64,000 bases of DNA from assembly GCA_964577805.1 (NCBI GenBank), contig CAZOAG010000002.1, positions 62,001 through 126,000 of the forward strand. Direction: 5' to 3'. The DNA comes from CAZPRW01 sp964577805. Lineage in GTDB: Bacteria; Verrucomicrobiota; Verrucomicrobiia; Opitutales; JAIRKQ01. The notes beneath the pieces are model-generated. The model did no database searches, was not told where the DNA came from, and worked only from the letters and a program-made list of their open reading frames with translations. The translations under genes and the position numbers were made by a program. Below, in pieces: positions 10,315 to 19,232 of this stretch; position 1 is the stretch's first letter, and the number at the start of each line of letters is the position of its first letter.

Positions 10315-11163
10315 ATGACGACAGTTAGCAATGATGAGATAGTGATTACGAAATATCATGCATTAGGTAATGATTATCTATTTTTAGATGCAACAAAATA
10401 TGAACGTCCGTCTTCAGAAATGGTAAAAAAAATATGCCATAGGAATTTTGGGATCGGGTCAGATGGGATTTTATATGGTGCGAAGATGGATGATTTTTCT
10501 GCTTGGTTAGAAATTTTTAACCCTGATGGCAGCATTGCTGAGATTAGTGGTAATGGCACTCGTATTTTTGCATGTGCTATGATTGATAATCATCAGTTTG
10601 AGATATGTGAAACATTTAAAATAACTACTGCAAAAAAATCTGTCACTGCAACAGCAATATCGAACAATCGCATCGAAGTAAATATGGGAAAACCGAAGTT
10701 TCGGGATGACAATATTCCATATTTTCCATCGCAGCAAGGTGAGTGTGTAATCGATGGCAAGAGTTTTGTATACCATCCAGTGTCAATGGGTAACCCACAT
10801 TGTGTGATTTTCGTTGAAAGTCCAAGCGCAGCAGAAGCAAAAATATTGGGACCAATTTTTGAAAATCTTCCAGAATTTCCTCAAAAGACGAATGTTCAAT
10901 TTGCACGTATCATCGATAAAAATAATATTGTTATTGAAATATGGGAACGTGGTGCTGGATATACACTTGCTTCTGGGTCGAGTGCTTGTGCTGTTTTTGC
11001 AATTTCACGATCGCTTGGAAAGTGTTCCGATAATATTACTATGCATATGCCAGGTGGTGATTTGTCGCTTTTTATGGTTGATAATGGCGATATTATACAG
11101 ACTGGGACAGTAGAAAAAATTGCTACTTGCTTTGTAGATGTTGATTATTTCGCACGTATGTAA
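10315..11163 (+). CDS. dapF: diaminopimelate epimerase-family protein with both catalytic Cys replaced by Ser
   Basis: DapF interconverts LL- and meso-diaminopimelate for lysine and peptidoglycan. The 282-residue product has the two-lobed DapF plan: YHALGNDYLF near residue 13, NFGIGSDG near 44, FNPDGSIAEISGNGTR near 68-82, MGNPHCVIFV near 160, and ERGAGYTLASGSSACA near 212. The two cysteines that act as acid and base in classical enzymes (Cys73 and Cys217 in E. coli) fall at Ser78 and Ser220 here; Cys225 is close by. MurE at 52064 has the DNPR motif for meso-diaminopimelate, so the substrate is needed. Either this belongs to a serine-type subgroup, it works on another substrate, or it is degenerate. 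Confidence 0.85.
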   Translation: MTTVSNDEIVITKYHALGNDYLFLDATKYERPSSEMVKKICHRNFGIGSDGILYGAKMDDFSAWLEIFNPDGSIAEISGNGTRIFACAMIDNHQFEICETFKITTAKKSVTATAISNNRIEVNMGKPKFRDDNIPYFPSQQGECVIDGKSFVYHPVSMGNPHCVIFVESPSAAEAKILGPIFENLPEFPQKTNVQFARIIDKNNIVIEIWERGAGYTLASGSSACAVFAISRSLGKCSDNITMHMPGGDLSLFMVDNGDIIQTGTVEKIATCFVDVDYFARM

Positions 11164-11975
11164 AATACAGGAAAGAAGTTATTATTATGTCATTGTAATG
11201 TATGTTATTTACTTTTCTGTGCTGGCCAGTTTTCATTGTATGACGTTTTGACACAAATGTTTATGACGTTTGAATACAGATATCGCCTGACGTGATGCGT
11301 TATTTTAATTTCAGTGAAAATTTTGTAGTGTTTGGTGTAATAGAAAAATTTTTTCTGCATGTTTGTTGGATCTGGATCGTCGTGCATGCGTGCATACCAA
11401 ACTGTTTACGGTAAGTGTCATGGTGTCATAGCAATGTACTGTTATTTATTTTGTTGTGGTGAGCATGTTAATTACGCACGTGTTGTTATTGACAAACGCG
11501 AGATTTGGACGGTTTGTTACGTCGTCCTATTGATGTCGCTGGAATTATGACACTTTGTGCCATAGAAATGCAGCATAATGACCGAGCAGGGATTGATCAT
11601 TCATGCAAAACATAGAAGAAATTTTTCTACTGTGCTTTTTTAGTAAATATTTCAAATGTGCCATTATGTACATGTTGGCATCGACTTTCATTCGAAAAAT
11701 CTGCTAATTATGTAGCAGGAAGCATATACTTAACGAGTGTTAGCTGCTTTTCGCTGTGATTATAGGCGATTAAATTTTTCAAACCTTGTCCAGAAAAATG
11801 CAACATGTTTGTTTGATAAAAACTGGTTTGCTTGCGTATAAAATGTTTAAAGCGGAGATTATTATCATCCCCGCTCTAAAACCATATTCTAACAAAAAAA
11901 AGTACAATGTTGCGGATTGATTACCGCCTTTACATGTTGTAAGACGCAATATATTATATTTTGTTCAAATTTTTT
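11164..11975. other. gene-poor spacer
   Basis: About 800 bases without a supported gene; a 63-codon frame at 11359-11550 has no family signature. Near 11862-11880 GCGGAG and CCCCGCT form an imperfect hairpin that on the minus strand lies past the transhydrogenase gene and may end it, but no T-run follows. Confidence 0.4.
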
Positions 11976-12275
11976 TTATTTTTTTGATGAATTAAACATT
12001 TTCAACATTCTATCGGTCACGCAATATCCACTAACGACATTTATTGTAGCGAATATAATCGCTAAAAATCCTAATATGGCAACAAATGGAGATTGTGTAG
12101 TATTGCCTAATGTGACAATTGCTCCGATTATCGTAATGCCAGATATAGCATTTGATCCTGACATCAATGGTGTGTGCAATTGCGACGGTACTTTTCGAAT
12201 TAATTCAAACCCTAAAAATCCTGCTAGAATAAAAATGAAAACGATCGACACTAAATCCACGCGATAAAATCTCAT
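11976..12275 (-). CDS. pntAB: NAD(P) transhydrogenase alpha subunit, membrane part
   Basis: A 99-residue membrane protein with three helices. LGFELIRKVPSQLHTPLMSG followed by SNAISGITIIGAI is the diagnostic stretch of the small membrane subunit (PntA part 2) of the proton-translocating transhydrogenase, and INVVSGYCVTDRMLKMF is its usual end. The complete enzyme needs an NAD-binding alpha-1 subunit and the NADP-binding beta subunit, normally in one operon. Neither is adjacent, so the gene is either displaced from its partners or a leftover. Length is normal and the frame intact. Confidence 0.9.
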   Translation of the reverse strand: MRFYRVDLVSIVFIFILAGFLGFELIRKVPSQLHTPLMSGSNAISGITIIGAIVTLGNTTQSPFVAILGFLAIIFATINVVSGYCVTDRMLKMFNSSKK

Positions 12276-12816
12276 GAAATTTTATTTGCTGTCAAGTAGT
12301 GACTGTGTGCTAAATTTATGATATAATATTACTTGCAGTTCGAACTCACCGGGGATAATCGAACTCACCGGGGATAGCTAAAGTTTGCGGGTTGAGTTCG
12401 CTGCCAGTCGGTTTGAGAGATTTGGCAATTAGTGGAATATGTTTGTCAGCTGGTTGCGAAAGAAATTATGTCGTTTTTATATGAAAAAATCTCGTTATTA
12501 TGAATACTGAGTTCATTTTTTTGTGAGCTTAAAGATTGCAAAAGATTGAAATATAAAAATGTATAGCCAGCTATATTCGGCAAGAGCAAATAACAGCTGG
12601 CAGATTACAAATAGATGTAATTTTACTAATATAGAACCATTTTTATGACATGAACCGCCCAGATATGGAAGTGCAATCTAGTAAAGTTAGAGGCAAATTG
12701 GCATTTGTCATTCGTGGAAGTTTTTACTGAGTGTGGGGATTTATAAAAAATGATGCCTGCTATCACTCATGATAATCAATAACAACATTGAAATCCCCAC
12801 CAATAAAAGATCAATG
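12276..12816. other. spacer with structured repeat element
   Basis: Contains the 18-base direct repeat described separately and an imperfect hairpin involving it. No gene is seen in the remaining bases. Confidence 0.5.
12340..12400 (+). repeat. 18-bp direct repeat plus inverted arm
   Basis: TCGAACTCACCGGGGATA occurs at 12340-12357 and again at 12359-12376. GGTTGAGTTCG about 15 bases further on is the inverted complement of CGAACTCACC with one bulged base, so either copy could pair with it. The G+C content is higher than the flanks. Function unknown. Confidence 0.7.
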
Positions 12817-13077
12817 TTAGCGGATGTTTTGTGTGGTTGCTTTTAAAGAATCTCCAATCGCGCGTAATAACCCGGTGGCAGTTGCGCCAAGGTTTCCCCA
12901 AGATTGTATCTTCGATTGTATAGCCAATAATTCAGCTTGTCCGATGTCGCCTTCTTTTTCCAATTTGTTGATAGCAGAATCTAAACGGGTTTCGTTATCT
13001 GCGACACATTTTGCTAACAATTCGTAAATTTTTTCTAAAGTGAGGTTTTTTGTCGAAGCTAGTTTTTCCATTGCCAT
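12817..13077 (-). CDS. type III secretion needle-like protein (SctF family candidate)
   Basis: An 86-residue, all-helical protein without signal peptide. Its second half, ELLAIQSKIQSWGNLG followed by ATATGLLRAIGDSLKATTQN and ending IR, matches the needle-subunit pattern. In that pattern an N-terminal amphipathic helix is followed by a turn, then a QSKL-type helix start, then a long helix ending in QN(F/I)R, as in PrgI/MxiH-type proteins. Length (80-87) also fits. These proteins polymerise outside the cell as the injectisome needle. It is transcribed alone from a TTGACA promoter, next to tRNA-Lys and a two-helix membrane protein. No other structural secretion gene is in the window, so the call rests on size and C-terminal pattern; an inner-rod protein is an alternative. 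Confidence 0.6.
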   Translation of the reverse strand: MAMEKLASTKNLTLEKIYELLAKCVADNETRLDSAINKLEKEGDIGQAELLAIQSKIQSWGNLGATATGLLRAIGDSLKATTQNIR

Positions 13078-13084
13078 GTATTGA

Positions 13085-13113
13085 TGGCTAGACTAATCTT
13101 TTTGTTGTGTCAA
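13085..13113 (-). promoter_or_regulatory. promoter of needle-like gene
   Basis: On the minus strand TTGACA (13108-13113), 17-base spacer, TAGCCA (13085-13090), eight bases before the ATG at 13077. The -35 is perfect and the -10 poor, which leaves room for an activator. Confidence 0.4.
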
Positions 13114-13222
13114 CACTATTCTTTAATTTTTTAAAATGAAAATTTAAAAAAGAATATGATGTAGAAAATTTGATTTAAATGCTTGCTTTTTGTTTTTGTA
13201 GATGTTGTATGTGATTCGAGTT

Positions 13223-13298
<76 letters not shown>

Positions 13299-13534
13299 TT
13301 GTTTTTTTTGCCCTTAATATTGATCTTTAAAAAGATGGGTGTTGTGTCGTTTCGGCGTCGTGTGTTTTTAGGCGCATTGTCTTTGTTGGCATCAATGATA
13401 ACATTGCATCAAGCGTGTCCATCATAACATTGTCGCAATTGATACACTAATAATGGTATCTTTATTGCATACCTGCTGGTATTGCCATTATCGTTGCCTT
13501 GTTAATAATTTTTTATCAGCAAGTATGTAAAATG

Positions 13535-13563
13535 TTGACATGAAAATAATACCATGCTATACT
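13535..13563 (+). promoter_or_regulatory. strong sigma70 promoter
   Basis: TTGACA (13535-13540), exactly 17 bases, TATACT (13558-13563), then the ATG at 13588. This is the best promoter match I find in the window and implies a leader of roughly 18 bases. Confidence 0.8.
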
Positions 13564-13587
13564 TTTTAATCCCAAGATATAAGCAAT

Positions 13588-14031
13588 ATGAATACAAACA
13601 TTAATCAAATATCAATAGATGAAGGTACTGTTCAACAGCTATGTAATATGTTGCAGGCGAAATTTCAAAAGGATGATGGATATGATGTAGAACAAATGGC
13701 AGATTGTGAAAAATCATTAAAACTCGTTCTTACAGCAAGGCAAGGCACTGGTAGTGAATTTTCTATTACAAATGTTGTCCCACAACGACAATTATCATCT
13801 CGTGCAGTTGCAGTATCCCATGTTATCGATACAGGATCGATCATATTAAGCATAGCAGCGTTAAGTTTGCAGGTTGCCATGCTTGTCGTGAATGGCGTTA
13901 TTAGCAATGATGCATCATCATCAGATAGCGTTGTAGCCGATGAAGTAACAAAATGGATGAGTATAATAACAATGGCATTGGCATTGATCGCATCATCCAA
14001 AAATCAAGTTTTAGATAAATTAAAGAAGTAA
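13588..14031 (+). CDS. small two-helix membrane protein, unknown
   Basis: A 147-residue protein with a polar N-terminal half (about 1-75) and two hydrophobic segments. They run from about residue 82 (IDTGSIILSIAALSLQVAML, continuing to VNGVIS) and from about 122 (KWMSIITMALALIASS), separated by an acidic loop. A basic tail follows. There is no signal peptide. It has its own strong promoter and terminator and lies 500 bases from the needle-like gene. A translocator-like or regulatory role in secretion is possible by position only; I do not recognise the family. Confidence 0.6.
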   Translation: MNTNINQISIDEGTVQQLCNMLQAKFQKDDGYDVEQMADCEKSLKLVLTARQGTGSEFSITNVVPQRQLSSRAVAVSHVIDTGSIILSIAALSLQVAMLVVNGVISNDASSSDSVVADEVTKWMSIITMALALIASSKNQVLDKLKK

Positions 14032-14112
14032 AGTGTATTTGATGAGTAACTTTTACGGTAAGGGATAGCTGCACTCAGTTTATATGTTTGCATGCCACAT
14101 TATTTGTAAATA

Positions 14113-14143
14113 TTAAGGCTACGAGCCTTAAAGAGATTTTTTT
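14113..14143 (+). terminator. intrinsic terminator
   Basis: TTAAGGCT / AGCCTTAA stem with loop ACG, followed by AGAGATTTTTTT, 82 bases past the stop at 14031. Confidence 0.8.
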
Positions 14144-14228
14144 AAAGTACCACTTGTCTAAGCACGTGATACTTGTGCATATGCTGATTGGTTGATGTTG
14201 CAAAATTAATCAGTCGGCATAGCTGCCG

Positions 14229-16646
14229 TTATTCAGCATTTATTTTTCCAGAACAGGCTGATTGAAAATCAGCAATGGCATATTTTGTGCCGGCTAATAA
14301 TAGAATATCATTATTGCGCAGTTCAATATTTGGTTTGATTTCTGTCATTTGTTCATTGTCGCGTTGTATTCCAATTACATTAATGCCGAATTTCTGTCGT
14401 AAATGTAAGTCAGACAATAAATGACCAGTGAAATTTTGATCATTACCTATACAAAAACTCAACATGTCAAATTGGGCGTTTTTATGACGAGGCGCATCCG
14501 CTACAGTATTTTCTGCCAATAATATTTGTTTTGCATTATTAATTTGCTGTTGTGTTCCCAATAAAATGATGCTGTCATTTGGGAAAAATTGTGTATCTGG
14601 AGTGATTCGATATGTAGATACTCCTCCACGTGTAATTGCGATGATGTTCGTTCCAGTACGTTCCCGAAGTTGGATGTCAGACAATTGTTTTCCAATGATG
14701 TCGTGATTTGGTTTTAAAACTACTTCATGCAAAATTATTGACCATGGAGTGTCTTTAGCAGCACGGGCTAATATTGATCGACGATTGATTTGATCGGATG
14801 TTTCAATTTTGTCATTAAAACTTTTTATAAATGCTAGCTCGATGCGGTTGTTTAACAATGATAGATTTTTCCAAGACATAACGCCTAAAATTATTGCAAT
14901 TGTTCCGAATAATGCGATCGGGACTCCACCAGGCAAGTATCGTGCAGCAATACCGAGAAAAATACCACTAAATAAAAATATTGCAGCAACAACCAACATA
15001 GCATGTATTACATCGAGCACTTTATTTTTTGCTAATGCACTTTGCATGCGTCTTCCAAGAGTATCATTGATTAATGCAACAAATATATGATAAACATTTT
15101 TGACTACACCTGCTAAAAATGGAATGCATAATAAAAATGCACATGACCAAATGATCAATTGCAGAAGATTTGTGCTCATTTCAAAAACATTGTTTTGAGA
15201 TGCGATTTGATGTGCACATGATGGACTTAATTTACACAGTAGCTCTTGCATTGCGATCAACCCACGTGATATCATTTTGCCGAATTCTCCGCTGCGAGTA
15301 ATTATAGCTAATTTGGATACCAAATACAGAGTTCCGCTGAGCAAAAATATCCATAGGATCGTCGCTAGAAGTTGTTTAAAGATCAGGCGCAAAAATCCAT
15401 TTTTGGAAGCATTATCTTTTATTTCTGCTACTAAATTTGTATATGCGGTACAACATTCAGAGAGGAATCGTGGTGTTTTTGATGAAAAAAATGTATAGAT
15501 AGAATTCATCTTTTTCTCCAATAATGAGCAGAGCAAAATTGTTCCAAGTGCTACACCGACAGTGACAGAAATAAAGTCCTTGTGCAATACTCCCAATGAA
15601 TTTCCTAATGTTGCGATAACAAAACTAAATTCTCCGATCTGTGCTTTCGAAAATGCTGCTTTGAATGCAACTTCTGGCTTTTTCCCGACTAAAAATAGTG
15701 ATATTGTACCGATAGATGTTTGTCCAACGAATGTTAATGTTGCGAGCAATACTATCCATGGCCATAGGTGCAGGATCGCTTTTAGATCTATCATTAATCC
15801 AATTGTCGTAAAAAAGACAGCATTAAAAACATCACGCAATGGTTCTGTGATCTTGTCGATTTCCTCAGCCAAATGAGTCTGTGCTAATATTGACCCTGCT
15901 AAAAATGCACCTAATGCGACGGATAATTGAAAATAATGTGCCAATAAGCAAATCGTCATCATGAACCCGATGACAGCAACTGCCAACACTTCTTTTGACG
16001 CAGATCGGAAGATTGCACGTACAAAAAACGGTGCAATCAATTTTCCTATGCAGAATACCATGACGACGAATACACCGATAATGAATGCACTTTGTCGCAC
16101 TTGTGTGATATCAAACTGCCCTGTCTTGGCGATACTCGATAAAATTACTAAGAAAATTACTGCCAAAATATCTTCTAAGATCAAACATCCTACCGCGCAT
16201 TGAGCATACTCTGTATTTAATGCATTTTTGGCCTTCAATAATGGTACAGTAATCATTGTTGAACTCATTACCAACATCGATCCAAGGAATATTCCGTTCA
16301 GTCCAGACCATCCCAATAATGGTGCGATCAGATTCCCTAATATCATCATTCCTATTGTTTGCAATGTCAGCCAGAACGCTGATGGCACAAAGATTTTTCG
16401 TAATTTCAGAAGATCAAATTCAAGTCCGATATAGAACATTAGAAAGATTACACCGAGTTCACTCAATTGTTCTATTGAATCTGCACCGTATACCCAGCTA
16501 GAAAAACAATGCGGCCCGATCAAAAATCCACCGACCATGTATCCTAATAACAGCGGTAGTCGCAAATAATGAAATAATAGTGCGAACATCCCACTAAATG
16601 CTAGTACGAGTGATAAATCTTGTAGAATAGTTACAGATTCTGGCAT
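14229..16646 (-). CDS. KefB-type monovalent cation:proton antiporter with two TrkA-C domains
   Basis: An 805-residue inner-membrane protein. Residues about 1-390 form a CPA2 (KefB/KefC-like) antiporter domain with more than ten membrane helices, including VSSTMITVPLLK, GCLILEDILAVIFL and LGAFLAGSILAQT, where the acidic residue of the ion path lies. A second group of about four helices (410-630) has no family I can name with certainty. Residues about 645-805 hold two TrkA-C (RCK-C) repeats, each with the LRxRxGxNIIAIxR type core. No TrkA-N nucleotide-binding domain is present. It probably exchanges K+ or Na+ for H+ under ligand control. Convergent with the gene at 13588. Confidence 0.85.
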   Translation of the reverse strand: MPESVTILQDLSLVLAFSGMFALLFHYLRLPLLLGYMVGGFLIGPHCFSSWVYGADSIEQLSELGVIFLMFYIGLEFDLLKLRKIFVPSAFWLTLQTIGMMILGNLIAPLLGWSGLNGIFLGSMLVMSSTMITVPLLKAKNALNTEYAQCAVGCLILEDILAVIFLVILSSIAKTGQFDITQVRQSAFIIGVFVVMVFCIGKLIAPFFVRAIFRSASKEVLAVAVIGFMMTICLLAHYFQLSVALGAFLAGSILAQTHLAEEIDKITEPLRDVFNAVFFTTIGLMIDLKAILHLWPWIVLLATLTFVGQTSIGTISLFLVGKKPEVAFKAAFSKAQIGEFSFVIATLGNSLGVLHKDFISVTVGVALGTILLCSLLEKKMNSIYTFFSSKTPRFLSECCTAYTNLVAEIKDNASKNGFLRLIFKQLLATILWIFLLSGTLYLVSKLAIITRSGEFGKMISRGLIAMQELLCKLSPSCAHQIASQNNVFEMSTNLLQLIIWSCAFLLCIPFLAGVVKNVYHIFVALINDTLGRRMQSALAKNKVLDVIHAMLVVAAIFLFSGIFLGIAARYLPGGVPIALFGTIAIILGVMSWKNLSLLNNRIELAFIKSFNDKIETSDQINRRSILARAAKDTPWSIILHEVVLKPNHDIIGKQLSDIQLRERTGTNIIAITRGGVSTYRITPDTQFFPNDSIILLGTQQQINNAKQILLAENTVADAPRHKNAQFDMLSFCIGNDQNFTGHLLSDLHLRQKFGINVIGIQRDNEQMTEIKPNIELRNNDILLLAGTKYAIADFQSACSGKINAE

Positions 16647-17077
16647 GTTTGCATAGACTGACCAAAGTTGTTAATTTGTAAAGCAGGATGTAAACTTATT
16701 ATAAATTGTCGTGATGGAAAAAATATGTGATGCCAATATCTGCATACGTTAAAGTTTGCTATTGGGACATTGAAATATTTTGCGTATAAATTCTAGATGT
16801 TTTTGAGTGTTGAGAAATTGCGGTAATGTTGTTATGCTGTGTTTTACAGCTGACCTCAATCCGACCCGCGATTATTGTTTCAGAAATGCCTCATAAGCAA
16901 TATAGCATATTTTTTACGAAATTTTGCGGGCATCGTTCGTCAGTGTAGAGCAAATGCAGCGACTGGGGGGATATTGTCCAATAGACCATTGCGTTTGCAG
17001 CGGTAGTTTTATTAAAAAATCAAAAATCTTTTCTTGCAAATCGCTAAGAAAGTTTCAAGTTAGACGACAGATGGTTC
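16647..17077. other. gene-free spacer before tRNA-Leu
   Basis: No gene supported. Between 16931 and 17010 the DNA is somewhat richer in G+C (GCAAATGCAGCG near 16950 and GCGTTTGCAGCGG near 16990), which could reflect a small RNA, but no known RNA family is recognised. Confidence 0.35.
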
Positions 17078-17164
17078 GCCCGGATGGCGGAATTGGCAGA
17101 CGCGTCGGACTCAAAATCCGATTCCTGCAAGGGAGTGTGGGTTCGACCCCCTCTCCGGGCACCA
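17078..17164 (+). tRNA. tRNA-Leu (anticodon CAA)
   Basis: 87 bases with a long variable arm. Acceptor GCCCGGA pairs with TCCGGGC, encoded ACCA end. Anticodon loop CTCAAAA gives CAA for TTG codons. Confidence 0.96.
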
Positions 17165-17201
17165 AAATTTTTTCTAGGAAAATTTTTAAAATAAGCGTCG
17201 T

Positions 17202-17699
17202 ATGAATAAATATTCAGCATCGAGTATAGATCGCCGTGGTTCATTGATCAGTTTGCGATGTGGTGTTTGTTCTATTGTTGTGGCATGTTTAATCGCTATT
17301 GCATCAAATGTTCGTATTCCATTTTTTCCTGTTCCGTTCACTTTACAAACATTAGCCATTGTTTTGTGTAGTGCATATTTCAGACGACAATCAGCATTGA
17401 TTGGTTTGGGATTATTTACAGCATTTGCGTGGAGTTTTAATCCGTCGACATGCGGATATATTTTGAGTTTTTGTTTAGTCCCATTCATTGTTGGGAAATT
17501 GCGGGATTGTTCTTCGGTATCATATCTATTTGGAAGATTGTTTTTGGCACATTCTGCGGTATTAGTAATTGGTAGTCTTTGGTTGTCGCATTGTATAAGC
17601 ATTCGTAGTGGATTTCGCAGTGGATGTTTGTTTTTTATCCCGGCAGAGATGTTAAAAATGGCGATAGAATATGTAATATTATCTCGTTTCAGGAGATAG
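17202..17699 (+). CDS. bioY: BioY-family biotin transporter substrate-binding subunit
   Basis: A 165-residue protein with about five or six membrane helices. IPFFPVPFTLQTLAIVLCSA near residue 43 is the hallmark BioY stretch (IPxxPVPxTLQTLxVxL), and GYILSFCLVPFIVGKL near 88 matches the next conserved helix. BioY is the S component that binds biotin at the membrane and works alone or with an energy-coupling module. It is a little shorter and less glycine-rich than usual, so it is a divergent copy. The presence of accD (51206) and the absence of visible biotin synthesis genes fit uptake from a host. It lies between two tRNA genes. Confidence 0.75.
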   Translation: MNKYSASSIDRRGSLISLRCGVCSIVVACLIAIASNVRIPFFPVPFTLQTLAIVLCSAYFRRQSALIGLGLFTAFAWSFNPSTCGYILSFCLVPFIVGKLRDCSSVSYLFGRLFLAHSAVLVIGSLWLSHCISIRSGFRSGCLFFIPAEMLKMAIEYVILSRFRR

Positions 17700-17719
17700 T
17701 TTATAAAAAGATTTTATAT

Positions 17720-17809
17720 GGAGAGATGACAGAGCGGCCGATTGTGTAGCATTGGAAATGCTATGTACTGGAAACGGTACCGAGGGTTCGAATCCCTCTC
17801 TCTCCGCCA
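17720..17809 (+). tRNA. tRNA-Ser (anticodon GGA)
   Basis: 90 bases with a long variable arm. Acceptor GGAGAGA pairs with TCTCTCC, discriminator G, encoded CCA. Anticodon loop TTGGAAA gives GGA. Confidence 0.96.
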
Positions 17810-18216
17810 TAATTTCATGTAAAACATTTTTGATGGCTGGTAGTTTTTGTTGTTTAAATTTTTCTGTAGTTAATTGTTGTTTTTGTTTAAACATGTGTAG
17901 TTTTTTCAAAAATTTTTGATTTTAATGTACTGTTGGTTGAATTGATGTTTTTGATGTCATGATTGATTATCGACAATTCACCACTGTATCATGATATTGT
18001 TAAGTCATTTTTGTGTAAAATTGTATAATCTTCGAAATTATGTTTGATCAACATTTGATCAAGCAGTTGACACAATACTGTATTTTGTGGCTTAAAAAGT
18101 AAATGGACGTATTTATTCATCAATAAATTATTGTTTTGTAGAAAATTGGCCTTGCTTTTTGCTGCCGAATACACAACATGGTTTGTGTTGCGTGTGTCGT
18201 TGCGCGCAAATAAGAT
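17810..18216. other. gene-free spacer
   Basis: AT-rich; TTGATCAA-like short palindromes near 18050 only. No gene supported. Confidence 0.45.
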
Positions 18217-18657
18217 ATGGACTTACATGCATACGTTGATGATTTGTTAGAAGCGATAGGAGTGTCGTTAGAACTCCCTGGGTTATCGCTAGATGAAAAC
18301 AATCATTGCGTGTTGTTGTTCGATGATAAAGTAGTATTGAATATCGAACTTAACGAAGAAAAAGAATTATTGGTAATATATTCATATCTTGGAGAGGTCC
18401 CGTTTGAAGGCCGTGAAATAATTTTCGAAACCCTACTAGAATCTAATCTATTCTGGAAAGATACACAAGGTGCAACGATAGGAATAGATAAACAGACCCA
18501 AACTGTAGTGCTAGCATTTCCAATGGAGCTCCCCCTAAAAAGAAAAGAGATTTTCGAAGAGCGATTGGCCTTGTTTGTTGAAGTTACAGAAAGCTGGATA
18601 AAGAAGCTGGAAAAATTATCAACAGATGCAGAGTTAATAGCTAACGAAGAGCAATGA
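18217..18657 (+). CDS. CesT/Tir-family type III secretion chaperone
   Basis: A 146-residue acidic protein with the complete CesT fold order. It has an N-terminal helix (MDLHAYVDDLLEAIGVSLEL), strands (HCVLLFDDKVVLNIELNE, ELLVIYSYLGEVP), a helix with LLESNLFWKD, a strand pair (GATIGIDKQTQTVVLAFPMEL), and a final helix (FEERLALFVEVTESWIKKLEKL). The ESNLFW-x-GATIGID succession is typical of the family. Such proteins dimerise in the cytoplasm, bind a secretion effector near its N-terminus and deliver it to the export ATPase. It overlaps the next gene by four bases, so that gene may encode its client. Size and charge are normal. Confidence 0.8.
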   Translation: MDLHAYVDDLLEAIGVSLELPGLSLDENNHCVLLFDDKVVLNIELNEEKELLVIYSYLGEVPFEGREIIFETLLESNLFWKDTQGATIGIDKQTQTVVLAFPMELPLKRKEIFEERLALFVEVTESWIKKLEKLSTDAELIANEEQ

Positions 18658-18980
18658 GCATTGACCAGTTCTTTTCTCATTGCCGAGGAGTGGGAGGGCG
18701 TATGGTGAAAGTTTTAATGCCGGGACTTGGAAACAATGTACCGCCTTTAGCAGGTACAAACGGTTTGTCTGTGAAAGGTGTGCGGATGTATTCTGCGTAC
18801 TCTGATCTTGGTTTATTCAAATTGAGGGCAAATGTTATGAAAACCAGGCCGCTCGAAAAACATCGTATTGAAAAACAGCAGACAAATGGTTTTTACCAAA
18901 CATCATCGCTGGCGATGTTTAGTGGAACTGGTATGAAGATTTCAAAATTTCGTGGCCGTGTAAAAGTTCTTTGTAGGTGA
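18654..18980 (+). CDS. small basic protein coupled to the chaperone gene, unknown
   Basis: A 108-residue basic protein whose ATG overlaps the chaperone stop (ATGA), indicating translational coupling; a second in-frame ATG at 18702 (MVKVLMPGLGNNVPP) is an alternative start. It has a glycine- and proline-rich first half, repeated SxFSGTGMK-like phrases towards the end, and no membrane helix. Gene order (chaperone followed directly by client) is common for secreted effectors, so it is a candidate substrate. No domain is recognised. Confidence 0.5.
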   Translation: MSIDQFFSHCRGVGGRMVKVLMPGLGNNVPPLAGTNGLSVKGVRMYSAYSDLGLFKLRANVMKTRPLEKHRIEKQQTNGFYQTSSLAMFSGTGMKISKFRGRVKVLCR

Positions 18981-19232
18981 TTTTCAAAATTTTTTTGATG
19001 CCAATAATGGAATTGCACACTCGTGCAAGTGATCCATCGATGGCGCATTGGTTCAATAAATAGAACGTATTTTAATTGTTTCTTTATAATCAGCTGCCAG
19101 ATTATAATTGTATATAAAATTATTACATGAGCCATTCAAAATATGAGTGGATGGTATTGTAATCTTTTGAAAAATTTTTTAATTAAAAAGATAAGTTGCC
19201 AGTATGATTTTCATGTGCAATGTTGATGAATC

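Noticed and set aside
11917..12267. 116-codon plus-strand frame opposite the transhydrogenase subunit
   Set aside because: Antisense shadow of a clearly recognised membrane protein.
13665..14000. Minus-strand frame opposite the two-helix protein
   Set aside because: Shadow of the plus-strand gene, which has a strong promoter and terminator of its own.
16924..17205. 93-codon frame covering tRNA-Leu
   Set aside because: It runs through the tRNA gene and has no family features.
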